Assembly (NCBI RefSeq): GCF_900108565.1
Contig: NZ_LT629971.1
Coordinates: forward strand, 2,666,001 to 2,730,000
DNA length: 64,000 bases
From: Mycolicibacterium rutilum
Lineage (GTDB): Bacteria; Actinomycetota; Actinomycetes; Mycobacteriales; Mycobacteriaceae
Direction of reading: 5' to 3'
How positions within the stretch are numbered: the stretch's first letter is position 1; every line of letters begins with the position of its first letter. The notes below the pieces were generated by a model that searched no databases, was not told the origin of the DNA, and saw only the letters and a program-made list of their open reading frames with translations. Below, in pieces: positions 44,146 through 53,518 of the stretch. The position numbers and the translations under genes are program-made.

Positions 44146-44919
44146 GTGGCGAACGATAGTCCTGGCGGCGATGCCGCTGCCGCGTTGCGCTGGGGCGGGG
44201 CGGCGCTGCTGCGGCCGGGGGTGTTGGCCTTCACCGGATCGATCGGCCCCACTGATATCCACGCGCATCACGCCGTTCAGATCATCAACGCGACTACGGC
44301 CTTGACTGTGCTCGACGAGCACGCCGACCGGCATCGGGGCACGAAGGTCGTCGTGCCCGCCGACGCACCACACCGGATCGAGGTCGGCGCCCAGGAGGGC
44401 ACGGTGGTGTTCCTGGAGCCGGAATCCGCGCCGGGACACGCCGCACACTCCCGTGCCGTGCGGTCCGGGTGGACCGTCACCCCGGTGCTGAGTTCGACCC
44501 GTCGACGGGCGCTGGCCGCGGTGGTGGACGAGCTGATCGCGCACCTGGCGCCCGCCACCGCCGACAATGCGATCGCGGTACAGCATCCCGCCGTCAGCGA
44601 GGCGTTGAGGCTGCTGCCTGACCTGGTGGCTGCAGGACCGGTCAGCGGCACGGAACTCGCGGGTTTGGTTCACCTTTCGGCGAGCCGATTGACGCATCTG
44701 TTCACCGAGCAGGTCGGCATACCGCTGCGGCGTTATGTGTTGTGGTCGCGTTTGCGGGCAGCGATCGTCCGGGTTCAGGCCGGGGATGATCTGACCGGCG
44801 CGGCGCACGGGGCGGGGTTCGCCGATAGCGCTCACCTGACCCGTACCACCCGCGAAATGTTCGGCCTGCCGCCCTCGGTGCTCAGCCGGCACGTGTCCTG
44901 GGATCTCGACAGCGGGTAG
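44146..44919 (+). CDS. AraC-family regulator
   Basis: About 257 residues from the GTG at 44146. The N-terminal part is cupin-like (DIHAHHAVQIINATTALTVLD, VVVPADAPHRIEVGAQ); the C-terminal AraC DNA-binding domain has LAGLVHLSASRLTHLFTEQVGIPLRRYVLWSRLRAA and GFADSAHLTRTTREMFGLPPSVL. The open frame begins at 44014, but that part overlaps the broken ICMT-like gene. It precedes a fatty acid hydroxylase-like gene on the same strand (about 25-50 bases), which is a likely target. Confidence 0.88.
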   Translation: MANDSPGGDAAAALRWGGAALLRPGVLAFTGSIGPTDIHAHHAVQIINATTALTVLDEHADRHRGTKVVVPADAPHRIEVGAQEGTVVFLEPESAPGHAAHSRAVRSGWTVTPVLSSTRRRALAAVVDELIAHLAPATADNAIAVQHPAVSEALRLLPDLVAAGPVSGTELAGLVHLSASRLTHLFTEQVGIPLRRYVLWSRLRAAIVRVQAGDDLTGAAHGAGFADSAHLTRTTREMFGLPPSVLSRHVSWDLDSG

Positions 44920-44943
44920 CCGAATCATTCAAGCCTCATCACG

Positions 44944-45930
44944 GTGGTGGCCGCGACGATCGAGGGCATGGGTACGACTTCTTCTCCGACATCGACGAGG
45001 GTGATCACTGCGGTCCAGGCGGTGGCCCGCTACGGCTACGTCCCGTTCCTGCTGATCGGCCTCAACGGCGCGGGCATCGCCGTGGCCGCCGCCGGCGCCC
45101 CGAAGTACTGGCTGCTGATCATTCTGGCGGCCGCGATCGCGACGGCGTTCCTGGTGGAGCGGATCATCCCGTATGACCCGCAGTGGAACCACGACCGCGC
45201 CGATACCACCCGCGACCGCATCCACGTCGCGGTCAACGAAACCCTGATCCTGGCCAGCGTCGCCGCCATCCCGCTGCTGGCCGCGATCGTCCCCGCGCCC
45301 CAGTTGTGGCCGCACAGCTGGTCATTCGTCGCACAAGTCCTCGCCGCGATCCTGGTCGCCGATTTCGGCATTACCGTGGTGCATTTGGCCAGCCACAAAA
45401 TCGGGTTGCTGTGGCGCTTCCACGCGGTGCACCACAGCATCACCCGCTTCTACGGCCTCAACGGCCTGATGAAACACCCCCTGCACCAAACCGTCGAGAT
45501 GGCCGCCGGGGTGGCACCGCTCATCCTGATCGGGCTGCCCGTCGACGTGGCCTCAGCGCTGGCCCTGGCGGTGGCGATACAGCTGCTGCTGCAGCACTCC
45601 AACGCCGACTACCGCATCGGCCCCGCCAAATACGTCCTGGCCCTCAACGAAGGACACCGCTTCCACCACCTCAAATGGGCCGGCATCGGTGACGTCAACT
45701 TCGGGCTGTTCACCCTGGTGTGGGACCACCTGATGCGTACCTTCTCGTATGACCCCGCCCGCCGCTTCGACTCCACCCAGCTCGGCATGGCCGCCAAACC
45801 CGACTATCCCACCGGATACCTTGCCCAACTGCTCTACCCGTTCACCGGTTCCGGCGGCTGCCACCTCGGATCGGCCCAATCTGACCCCCACCGTGGTTCG
45901 GCAAGCAGCACTAGAGGATCGGTGACGTAA
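44944..45930 (+). CDS. Sterol desaturase / fatty acid hydroxylase superfamily protein
   Basis: 328 residues from GTG 44944, or 320 from ATG 44968. Several membrane helices and the di-iron His clusters of the superfamily: HLASH, FHAVHHS and HRFHHLKW, with extra His in MKHPLHQT. It inserts oxygen or a double bond in a lipid substrate at the membrane; the substrate is unknown. Downstream of the AraC regulator and convergent with the CstR-like gene (stops 14 bases apart). Confidence 0.85.
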   Translation: MVAATIEGMGTTSSPTSTRVITAVQAVARYGYVPFLLIGLNGAGIAVAAAGAPKYWLLIILAAAIATAFLVERIIPYDPQWNHDRADTTRDRIHVAVNETLILASVAAIPLLAAIVPAPQLWPHSWSFVAQVLAAILVADFGITVVHLASHKIGLLWRFHAVHHSITRFYGLNGLMKHPLHQTVEMAAGVAPLILIGLPVDVASALALAVAIQLLLQHSNADYRIGPAKYVLALNEGHRFHHLKWAGIGDVNFGLFTLVWDHLMRTFSYDPARRFDSTQLGMAAKPDYPTGYLAQLLYPFTGSGGCHLGSAQSDPHRGSASSTRGSVT

Positions 45931-45944
45931 GTGGACTTGGGAGG

Positions 45945-46280
<336 letters not shown>

Positions 46281-46289
46281 TTACAGCGG

Positions 46290-47162
46290 TCACCGCGCCG
46301 CAGCCGGCTTCATGTGAGCGCGGATGGTCCGACGCAGCGGGCAGTACCTGGTGCAGCTGCAGGTGACATAGACGGCTGCGCCGATGGTGGTCAGGCCTAA
46401 CGACGCGGCACCGACCACAGGGGTTGTCTCATGCGCGAGGATCACCGCTGCCATCAGCAAGACGAACCAGCCGAACAGCTTGCGCAGCGCTTCGGGTTCG
46501 ACCCTGCCGGTTAGCCGTCCGCCGATCAGACCGCCCACCACTGCGGCGGCCGTGACCATCGCTGCCAGGCTCCAGTCGATCTGTACGCCGGTCAGGTGTC
46601 CGGCTACACCGGCCAACGATTGCATCGCGATCACCACTAACGAGGTACCGACCGCGGCGGGCATCGGAAGTCCGGCCAGCAGGACCAGCGCAGGTCCCAG
46701 CAGGAAGCCGCCACCCGCGCCGACGAGTCCGCTCAACGCACCGCCGACGCCACCGAGCACGGCCACCTTGGCCACCTGCACCTGCCGGGCCTCGTCGCCG
46801 GAAGTTGTCTTGCGATCGCGCAGCATCGCGATCCCGGAGGCGATCATGATCACTGCGAAGGTGACTAGCAGCACCGTTTCGGGGATGACGCCGGCCAGTA
46901 GGCCGCCGCAGAAAGCCCCGGCCATGGCCGCTGCGCCGAATGGTAGAGCGACGCGCCACCGCACGCGCCCGGCACGCATATGAGTGACGACGCCGACCAT
47001 GCTGCTGACGGCGACGACCAGAAGCGAACTTGCGATCGCCTCCTTGACGTCCAGTCCTGCGACGTAGGTCAGCAGCGGGACGCTCAGGATCGAGCCACCC
47101 CCGCCCATTAGTCCCAGCGAGACTCCCACGACTACAGCAAGGACGACGGTCAGGGCCGTCAT
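46290..47162 (-). CDS. TauE/SafE-family sulfite/anion exporter
   Basis: About 290 residues from the ATG at 47162 (an ATG at 47189 is open as well). Two repeats of the TauE/SafE signature (GLMGGGGSILSVPLLTYVAG near the N-terminus and LVGAGGGFLLGPALVLLAG in the second half) and about eight hydrophobic helices. Family members export sulfite, sulfoacetate and related anions; next to a CstR-like repressor and a persulfide dioxygenase it probably exports sulfite or thiosulfate. Divergent from the dioxygenase across three operators. Confidence 0.87.
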   Translation of the reverse strand: MTALTVVLAVVVGVSLGLMGGGGSILSVPLLTYVAGLDVKEAIASSLLVVAVSSMVGVVTHMRAGRVRWRVALPFGAAAMAGAFCGGLLAGVIPETVLLVTFAVIMIASGIAMLRDRKTTSGDEARQVQVAKVAVLGGVGGALSGLVGAGGGFLLGPALVLLAGLPMPAAVGTSLVVIAMQSLAGVAGHLTGVQIDWSLAAMVTAAAVVGGLIGGRLTGRVEPEALRKLFGWFVLLMAAVILAHETTPVVGAASLGLTTIGAAVYVTCSCTRYCPLRRTIRAHMKPAAAR

Positions 47163-47255
47163 GTCGGCGACCTCGCAGCGAAACCGCACATCGCAGTGTT
47201 CGACACCGTCATGTCGTCCTCCCAGTTGACGTCGTAGCCGCCCCCTTGCCGTGCG

Positions 47256-47271
47256 ATACCACCGGGGGTAT
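47256..47271. promoter_or_regulatory. CstR/CsoR-type operator 1
   Basis: ATACC and GGTAT half-sites around ACCGGG, in the divergent promoter of the exporter and the persulfide dioxygenase. Confidence 0.6.
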
Positions 47272-47290
47272 GTTGGTACTCATATTACAC

Positions 47291-47306
47291 ATACCCCTCC
47301 GGGTAT
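47291..47306. promoter_or_regulatory. CstR/CsoR-type operator 2
   Basis: ATACCCCTCCGGGTAT, a near-perfect dyad; the second of three sites spaced 35 bases apart. Confidence 0.65.
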
Positions 47307-47325
47307 ACGCAACCTCCGAAAAAGA

Positions 47326-47341
47326 ATACCCCCTCGGGTAT
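47326..47341. promoter_or_regulatory. CstR/CsoR-type operator 3
   Basis: ATACCCCCTCGGGTAT, 65 bases before the dioxygenase start and 35 bases after operator 2. The regular 35-base spacing places the sites on the same helix face only approximately (3.3 turns). Confidence 0.65.
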
Positions 47342-47406
47342 CATTGCTTAATGCGTGAGGGTCCCGAGTTGAGGCAGAAGAGCCCCAACGTAGAGAAGGA
47401 AAGACG

Positions 47407-48786
47407 ATGATTCTGGAGCAGTACTACATCGAGTGCCTGTCGCACGCGTCGTACCTGATTGGCGACGAAACCACCGGGCGCGCAGTGGTTGTCGACCCGC
47501 GCCGCGACATCACCGAATACCTCGACGACGCCGCCAAGCACGGATTGACGATCGAAGGCGTCATTAACACCCACTTTCACGCGGACTTCGTCTCGGGCCA
47601 CCTGGAGCTGGTGGAGGCCACCGGCGGGTGGATCGGCTTCGGCGCGGCCGCCCACACCGACTACCCGATCCGCCGGTTGTCTGACGGGCAGCACCTCTCG
47701 CTCGGCGAGGTCGATCTGGAGATCCTCTCGACCCCGGGGCACACCTGGGAATCGATCAGCGTCCTGGTGCGTGAACGTTCCGGCGTCGAGCCCGTCGCGG
47801 TGCTGACCGGTGACGCATTGTTCATCGGCGATGTGGGCCGTCCGGACCTGGCCAATCTGGGTGACGGCTCGACTGCCGACCTAGCTCGGGCGATGTATTA
47901 CAGCATCCACCACAAGCTGCTGGCGCTGCCCGACAACATCACGGTGATGCCCGCCCATGGCGCGGGTTCGTCGTGCGGAAAAAACCTCTCGGCCGAGCTG
48001 ACCTCGACGATCGGCGAGCAACGCCGCACCAACCCGTCGGTGCAGCCGATGACCGAGGCCGATTTCGTCGAGCTGATCACCCGCGGCCAGCCCGCGGCAC
48101 CCGCGTACTTCTCAATGGACGCGGCGATGAACAAGCGGGTTCACCCACTGCTGGATCAGCACCGCAGGATTCCCCCAGTGACCGCGGCTCAGCTACGGGC
48201 CGGTCTGCAGGGCGGCGTTCGGGTGGTGGATGCCCGGTCGGTTGATGACTTCGCGGCCGGCCATCTCCGCGGATCGGTTAACGTCGGCTTCGACGGCCGC
48301 TTCGCAGAAACCGGCGGCATGGTCGCTGAGGTGGGCGCAAACATTGCGCTGATCACCTATCCCGGTGACGAGCAGACCGCGGCCATGCGGCTGGCCCGCA
48401 TCGGCTCGGACAACGTGATCGGCTATCTCACCGTCGGCACTGACGGTGCCTTCCCGGTTGAGCTGACCGATCTCGTTCTACCGGCGCCACGGGTCAGCGT
48501 CGCTGAGCTCGACCGGCTGCGAGCCGAGTATGCGGTCACCGTGATCGACATCCGCAATCCCGGCGAACGCGACGTCGGCACGATTCCCGGCGCGGTGCAC
48601 ATCCCACTGGCCCAGCTGCGCACCCAGTGCGCAGAAATCCCTAGGGGCAAGCCGATCGTGGTGCATTGCGCAGGCGGCTGGCGCTCCAGCGTGGCCGCCT
48701 CAATGATGCGGGCCGACGGATTCGCCAACGTTAGTGATCTGATCGGCGGTTACACCGCATGGAAGCAGGCTCAGGACGCTGTGTGA
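47407..48786 (+). CDS. Persulfide dioxygenase-rhodanese fusion, CstB-like
   Basis: 459 residues. The N-terminal metallo-beta-lactamase fold has H56-x-H58-x-D60 and H65 (THFHADFVSGH), H112 (STPGH) and D136 (TGDAL), a mononuclear iron site of persulfide dioxygenases. Two rhodanese domains follow: the first (about 260-350) lacks an active-site Cys, the second has Cys421 in VVHCAGGWRSS. This is the CstB/BaeB-type architecture that oxidises persulfide to sulfite and transfers sulfur to give thiosulfate. Promoter has three CstR-type operators. Confidence 0.92.
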   Translation: MILEQYYIECLSHASYLIGDETTGRAVVVDPRRDITEYLDDAAKHGLTIEGVINTHFHADFVSGHLELVEATGGWIGFGAAAHTDYPIRRLSDGQHLSLGEVDLEILSTPGHTWESISVLVRERSGVEPVAVLTGDALFIGDVGRPDLANLGDGSTADLARAMYYSIHHKLLALPDNITVMPAHGAGSSCGKNLSAELTSTIGEQRRTNPSVQPMTEADFVELITRGQPAAPAYFSMDAAMNKRVHPLLDQHRRIPPVTAAQLRAGLQGGVRVVDARSVDDFAAGHLRGSVNVGFDGRFAETGGMVAEVGANIALITYPGDEQTAAMRLARIGSDNVIGYLTVGTDGAFPVELTDLVLPAPRVSVAELDRLRAEYAVTVIDIRNPGERDVGTIPGAVHIPLAQLRTQCAEIPRGKPIVVHCAGGWRSSVAASMMRADGFANVSDLIGGYTAWKQAQDAV

Positions 48787-48888
48787 AAGCCAGCAGCGCC
48801 GATTCGATTTGAGACTCGCCCCGCTGGTGAGCCCGATCTCTCAGTCCTGAGTGATTCCGTGCGGGTGGCGAGTGCTGATTGTTTTAGC

Positions 48889-49536
48889 CTACGCGTATTG
48901 CGTTGGTGCGGCGGCGAATCGTTGAGCACACTGCGGTGAGCAGAACCACCAGTCATGACCGGCGTGACGCAGAGAGCTGGCCGCCGTGGCAGGGTCGACG
49001 CGCACCCGGCACACCGGGTCGGTGGGATAGCGGGCCGCCGCCAGGCCCACCGCGTAGACCTCTATCGGTGTCGCAATGTTGCGAAGTTGCTTGACTCCTA
49101 ATGGCTCCAGCGAGAGGCCGCGCTGCGCGTAGGCCCGGCGAACTTTTTCGGTGACCACAGCCTGCCCGGCTCCGGCCAGCGCTGTGAGGCGCGCCGCCAC
49201 ATTCACGCCGTGCCCGAAGTAGTCCATGTCGCGCTGGACCGCACTGCCGTGGTGAATGCCGGCCCGCAGCGCAAGAAATCCGTCCTCCTCGGCGGCGCGG
49301 TCAGCGAGTCGCAGGATGGTCGCCACCATCGGCTCGGTCTCGCTGGCTCGTAGCATGACCGCATCACCCATCGTCTTGACGATGGTGACGCTCGGTCCGA
49401 GCGACTCGCGGGCCACGGCAAGCAGACGGCCCGCCAGACTGGCGGCTTGTTCATCCCCGCACATTTCCGTCAGGACACTGAATCCGGACAGGTCAACGAA
49501 CGCGAACGTCGCTTGAACACTGTCACATTCGGTCAC
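48889..49536 (-). CDS. Class III nucleotide cyclase domain fused to a YHS domain
   Basis: 215 residues. Residues 8-165 are a class III adenylate/guanylate cyclase homology domain: FAFVDLSGFS with metal-ligand Asp15, KTMGDAVML with Asp58, and DYFGHGVNVAARLTALA with the Asn/Arg pair of the transition-state site. The last 40 residues (DPVCRVRVDP ... WWFCSPQCAQRF) form a YHS domain, a metal-binding motif also seen in the copper cluster at 59958. This fusion suggests cyclic nucleotide production gated by metal or redox state. Convergent with the dioxygenase gene. Confidence 0.82.
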   Translation of the reverse strand: MTECDSVQATFAFVDLSGFSVLTEMCGDEQAASLAGRLLAVARESLGPSVTIVKTMGDAVMLRASETEPMVATILRLADRAAEEDGFLALRAGIHHGSAVQRDMDYFGHGVNVAARLTALAGAGQAVVTEKVRRAYAQRGLSLEPLGVKQLRNIATPIEVYAVGLAAARYPTDPVCRVRVDPATAASSLRHAGHDWWFCSPQCAQRFAAAPTQYA

Positions 49537-49651
49537 TTTGATCGTCCTCTCATTGGCGGCGACGTTGGTCTGTGGGGCGGGGCCGCAGGTCCGCGATCCC
49601 GGCGCGGCGACTTACGCCGCGGATACGCCCGTTTTGCCCCATCAGTTAGCT

Positions 49652-50275
49652 TCAGTGTTGGTGTTCGGGTTGTAGGCGTCCGAGCCCGGGCAGAAAGCGA
49701 CCCACGCGGGAGGCGTAGTCGGTGTAGGCCACGCCGTGGACCCGGCGCAGGTAGGGCTCTTCGGCCAAGCGCACCTGTGCTTGTATGCCGATCACAGAGG
49801 CCATTAGGCCGGCGATCGCCACCGCGTTGGGCACCATGAGCGCCAAGCCGAGGAACGTGACAGTTGCGGCGGCGAAGATCGGATTGCGAACAACTCGGAA
49901 GGCGCCGGTGGTGACCAGAGTCGTGCGTTCTGCCTCGCCGATCCCGGTCCGCCAGGACGCGCCCATCGCCATTTGAGCGGCGAAGCCCAAGAGCATGCCC
50001 AGCACCGCTGCCGCGACACCGACCGCGCGCAGCACCGAATGATCCAGGAATGCCAGCGGCGACATACCGGCTAGGTCGGCGACGGGTGCGGCGACGCCCA
50101 CTGTCAGCCAGCCGAGGTCGGTTCCGGCCAGCGCCCACCACTCCAGTGATCCATCCGGGCGCAAGGTGCGCCGCGTGCCGATCTCGCCGGTGCGGCGCCG
50201 CTGAATGACCGCACGCAAGGCGCCCATCACCAGCATCATGGCGGCGAACAGCGCCAGCCCAGCAACTGCCATCAC
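49652..50275 (-). CDS. Isoprenylcysteine carboxylmethyltransferase-like membrane protein
   Basis: 207 residues with four to five hydrophobic helices and the C-terminal signature of the ICMT/PEMT-like family: LVTTGAFRVVRNPIFAAATVTF, RLAEEPYLRRVHGVAYTDYASRVGRFLP. These SAM-dependent membrane methyltransferases act on lipid-like or small hydrophobic acceptors; the target here is unknown. A longer frame starting at 50282 on the same strand is only a shadow. It lies directly after a soluble methyltransferase (4-base spacing/overlap), and a broken copy lies at 43840-44110. Confidence 0.8.
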   Translation of the reverse strand: MMAVAGLALFAAMMLVMGALRAVIQRRRTGEIGTRRTLRPDGSLEWWALAGTDLGWLTVGVAAPVADLAGMSPLAFLDHSVLRAVGVAAAVLGMLLGFAAQMAMGASWRTGIGEAERTTLVTTGAFRVVRNPIFAAATVTFLGLALMVPNAVAIAGLMASVIGIQAQVRLAEEPYLRRVHGVAYTDYASRVGRFLPGLGRLQPEHQH

Positions 50276-50278
50276 CGC

Positions 50279-50917
50279 TCAACCCCCGATGGGAACCGGC
50301 TTGGCCGCAACGCCGAGCAGGTAGTCACCCTGGACTCGGGTGAGCGATCCCAGCACCACCAGGCCGTAGTGGGCCAGTTCATCGAGGAACTGTTCGGCGC
50401 TGAATCGGTCGCCGGTGGGGTGATCGAACAGCCGCCGGTAGGTGGAGCGCGCCAGCGCGTGGGAGGTGACTTCCTCGAAGTAGAACCGACCGCCCGGTGT
50501 CAGAACCCTGCCGACTTCGGTGATCGCTTCACGCCAGTCCGGGATATGGTGCACGATCCCGAAGTCGAAGACCGCGCCGTAGCTGTCGTCGTCGACATCC
50601 AGTGCGGTGCGCAAGTCGGTCGCGCTGCCCTGGGCCAGCCGAACCCGATCCCCGTAGCGGGCCAGGCGCCGGGCGGCGCGGCCGATCATCACCGGGTCCA
50701 GATCCACCGCGTCCACGGTGGCCGCCCCGAACCGTTCCAAGATCAGCTGCGAGCCGTACCCGGACCCACACCCGATCTCCAATACTCGTGTGCCGGGCAA
50801 CAGGCGGCCGCCAATCCGCAACAGCGCCGGCACCTCATAGACGCGTTGCAGCCAGCGCCGCGGCGGCGAATTCACCAGCCAGGTCTCGGCTCGGTTCATC
50901 AACACTGCGCATACCAT
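50279..50917 (-). CDS. Class I SAM-dependent methyltransferase
   Basis: 212 residues of the Rossmann-fold methyltransferase type: motif I VLEIGCGSGYGSQ, acidic VDAVDLDPVMI, FDFGIVHHIPDW, and GRFYFEEVTSHAL. It resembles small ubiE/BioC-like enzymes. The substrate is unknown. It precedes an ICMT-like membrane methyltransferase on the minus strand and is divergent from a CmtR-like ArsR gene. Confidence 0.87.
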   Translation of the reverse strand: MVCAVLMNRAETWLVNSPPRRWLQRVYEVPALLRIGGRLLPGTRVLEIGCGSGYGSQLILERFGAATVDAVDLDPVMIGRAARRLARYGDRVRLAQGSATDLRTALDVDDDSYGAVFDFGIVHHIPDWREAITEVGRVLTPGGRFYFEEVTSHALARSTYRRLFDHPTGDRFSAEQFLDELAHYGLVVLGSLTRVQGDYLLGVAAKPVPIGG

Positions 50918-51070
50918 CTTTCTTTGTCGACAACGGCGTTGAGGTATTCCGTCGCTTGGTTCGCTAACTGCATTGTCTGAGCGCTTTGGTGGCCCGAGGT
51001 CGTGCCGTCCCGACCCCCCAAGTAAACGCCTGACAGCGCTATCACCATGATTTGACGATTAATGGTGTCG

Positions 51071-51086
51071 AAACGCTATCATCGCT
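51071..51086 (+). promoter_or_regulatory. Shared 16-mer AAACGCTATCATCGCT before the ArsR gene
   Basis: Identical to 44129-44144. TATCAT is a possible -10 element, and the ATG at 51089 follows at 6 bases, compatible with a leaderless transcript. Given the CmtR-like gene behind it, the 16-mer may instead be, or overlap, the metal-sensor operator. Confidence 0.5.
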
Positions 51087-51088
51087 CT

Positions 51089-51484
51089 ATGGCGATGACA
51101 ACGGCGAGATCCTCAATGCAGCCGTCCGCGGACCTCACACCGGCGGTAGCGCTGTTTCACAGCCTGTCCGACCCGACACGACTTGCGATTCTGGAGCGAC
51201 TCGCTGAAGGCGAAGCGCGTGTGGTCGACCTGACCGGCTTGCTGGGGGCGGCGCAGTCCACCGTGTCGGCGCATTTGGCGTGCCTACGCGAGTGCGGCCT
51301 GGTGACCGGCCGTCCCGAAGGCCGTCAGGTGTTCTACTCGCTGACTCGACCAGAGCTGATGGATCTGATGACCGCGGCCGAGACGTTGTTGGCTGCCACC
51401 GGCAACCAGGTGGCGCTGTGCCCGACCTACGGGACCCGCGGCCGCACCGACGCGACGACGGATGCGCAGGAGACCCGCCGATGA
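51089..51484 (+). CDS. ArsR-family metal sensor, CmtR-like
   Basis: 131 residues. Winged HTH SDPTRLAILERLAEGEARVVDLTGLLGAAQSTVSAHLACLRECGLV. The recognition helix region holds C65 and C69 (ACLREC) and the C-terminus C111 (ALCPTYG), the two-plus-one Cys arrangement of CmtR, a Cd/Pb sensor. Start chosen at ATG 51089, because the ORF upstream of it is very short and the shared promoter ends there. Its stop overlaps the P-type ATPase start by 4 bases. Confidence 0.85.
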   Translation: MAMTTARSSMQPSADLTPAVALFHSLSDPTRLAILERLAEGEARVVDLTGLLGAAQSTVSAHLACLRECGLVTGRPEGRQVFYSLTRPELMDLMTAAETLLAATGNQVALCPTYGTRGRTDATTDAQETRR

Positions 51485-53448
51485 GCGATGCATGCGGCTG
51501 CGGCAACGAAGAACCCCGCGGCGCCAACGAGCAGGACCGCGTGCCCGAGCGGCTCTGGCAGATCAAAGAACTGCAGTTCGCCGCCCTCTCGGGAGTGTTG
51601 CTGCTGGCAGCGGTGACCGCCGGGTTCCTCGACGCCGCCGAGCCGGTAGTCCTGGCGCTGGAAGCGGTGGCGCTGCTGGCCGGCGCCTACACCTTTGTGC
51701 CGTCCACCCTGAAGCGGCTGGCGACGGGAAAAATCGGGGTGGGCACGCTGATGACCATCGCCGCGGTAGGCGCGGTGATCCTCGGCGAGGTCGGTGAGGC
51801 CGCCATGCTGGCCTTCCTGTTCTCCATCAGCGAGGGACTGGAGGAGTACTCGCTGGCCCGCACCCGCCGCGGACTGCGCGCGCTATTGTCGCTGGTCCCC
51901 GACGAGGCGACCGTGCTGCGTGACGGCGCCGAAAAGACCGTCGCGCCGTCGGATTTGCAGATCGGTGACCGGATGCTGGTCAAGCCCGGTGAGCGTGTCG
52001 CGACCGACGGCATCATCCGCCACGGCCGCACCGCGCTGGATGTCTCGGCCATCACCGGCGAGTCAGTTCCCGTGGAGGTCGGGCCCGGTGATGAGGTGTT
52101 CGCCGGGTCGATCAACGGCACCGGGGCACTCGAGGTGGAGGTCAGCACCACCGCCGAGGACAACTCACTGGCCCGCATCGTGCGCATCGTGGAGGCCGAG
52201 CAGTCCCGCAAGGGCGCCTCCCAACGCCTGGCCGATCGCATCGCCAAACCCCTAGTGCCCGGGATCATGATCGTCGCGGCGCTGATCGCGGGGATCGGCA
52301 GCCTGCTCGGGGACTCGGCCACCTGGATCGAGCGGGCCCTGGTCGTGCTGGTCGCCGCCTCACCGTGCGCCCTGGCGATCTCGGTACCTGTCACCGTCGT
52401 GGCCGCCATCGGCGCCGCCAGCAAGCTCGGCGCATTGGTCAAGGGCGGTGCGGCACTGGAAGGGCTGGGCAAGATCCGCGGCGTCGCCCTGGACAAGACC
52501 GGCACACTCACCGCGAACCGGCCCGCCGTCATCGATGTGGCCACCACCGACGGCGCCACCCGCGCCCAGGTGCTCGCTGTGGCGGCCGCCTTGGAAGCGC
52601 GCAGCGAGCACCCGCTGGCCGCGGCGATCCTCGCCGCCGTCGATAACGTCATCCCGGCCACCGACGTCGAGGCCGTCACCGGCGCCGGGCTCACCGGCCA
52701 CCGCGACGGGCACCGCATCCGCCTGGGCCGCCCCGGCTGGCTAGACCCCGGGCCGCTCGCCGGTGACGTCGCCCGCATGCAGCGGACCGGGGCCACCGCG
52801 GTCCTCGTCGAAGACAACGGCGAAGTGATCGGCGCCATCGCCGTGCGCGACGAGCTGCGGCCTGAGGCCGCCGAGGTGGTCGCCCGGCTGCGCCGCGACG
52901 GCTATCACGTGGCGATGCTCACCGGCGACAACCAGGCCACCGCCGCGGCGCTAGCCCGCGATGTCGGGATCGAGGACGTGCACGCCGAGCTGCGCCCCGA
53001 GGACAAGGCGCGGCTGATCGAACAGCTCCGGGCTCAGCGCCCCACCGCGATGGTCGGTGATGGCGTCAACGACGCCCCCGCGCTGGCCACCGCCGACGTG
53101 GGGATCGCGATGGGCGCGATGGGCACCGACGTGGCCATCGAAACCGCCGACGTGGCGTTGATGGGCGAAGACCTGCGCCACCTTCCCCAAGCGTTCAGCC
53201 ACGCCCGGCGGGCGCGGCGGATCATGCTGCAAAACGTCGGCCTGTCCCTGGGCCTGATCACCGTGTTGATGCCGCTGGCCCTGTTCGGGGTGCTCGGGCT
53301 GGCCGCCGTAGTGCTCGTCCATGAACTCGCCGAGATCGTGGTCATCGCCAACGGTGTGCGGGCCGGACGCAGCACACCGCTGGCCGCCGCGCCGGCCGAT
53401 CCGGCAGCCAGCCCCACTCGCGCGGCGCCGGTCGGCGCGCCATCGTGA
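51481..53448 (+). CDS. P1B-type metal-transporting ATPase, CtpG-like
   Basis: 655 residues from the ATG at 51481. The N-terminus has a short Cys motif (DACGCGNEE), no full HMA domain. The actuator carries TGES, the ion-binding helix reads ASPCALAIS (SPC), the phosphorylation site is DKTGTLT, and GDGVNDAPA is the hinge. SPC is the motif often seen in cobalt-type pumps, and CtpG is linked to CmtR in M. tuberculosis; with a CmtR-like sensor and CadD next to it, Cd/Zn/Pb or Co export is likely. Operon: arsR-ctp-cadD-tlpA. Confidence 0.9.
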   Translation: MSDACGCGNEEPRGANEQDRVPERLWQIKELQFAALSGVLLLAAVTAGFLDAAEPVVLALEAVALLAGAYTFVPSTLKRLATGKIGVGTLMTIAAVGAVILGEVGEAAMLAFLFSISEGLEEYSLARTRRGLRALLSLVPDEATVLRDGAEKTVAPSDLQIGDRMLVKPGERVATDGIIRHGRTALDVSAITGESVPVEVGPGDEVFAGSINGTGALEVEVSTTAEDNSLARIVRIVEAEQSRKGASQRLADRIAKPLVPGIMIVAALIAGIGSLLGDSATWIERALVVLVAASPCALAISVPVTVVAAIGAASKLGALVKGGAALEGLGKIRGVALDKTGTLTANRPAVIDVATTDGATRAQVLAVAAALEARSEHPLAAAILAAVDNVIPATDVEAVTGAGLTGHRDGHRIRLGRPGWLDPGPLAGDVARMQRTGATAVLVEDNGEVIGAIAVRDELRPEAAEVVARLRRDGYHVAMLTGDNQATAAALARDVGIEDVHAELRPEDKARLIEQLRAQRPTAMVGDGVNDAPALATADVGIAMGAMGTDVAIETADVALMGEDLRHLPQAFSHARRARRIMLQNVGLSLGLITVLMPLALFGVLGLAAVVLVHELAEIVVIANGVRAGRSTPLAAAPADPAASPTRAAPVGAPS

Positions 53449-53518
53449 TCGCCCACCACACCGGCGTGGTCGCGCCTCGGCAGGCCAGCGTCACCGCACG
53501 CAACACCAGGCCAGGCCG

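Noticed and set aside
49533..50282. Minus-strand frame of 249 codons, longer than the ICMT-like gene
   Set aside because: The shorter overlapping frame 49652-50275 has membrane helices and ICMT motifs; the longer one is Arg/Gly-rich without motifs.
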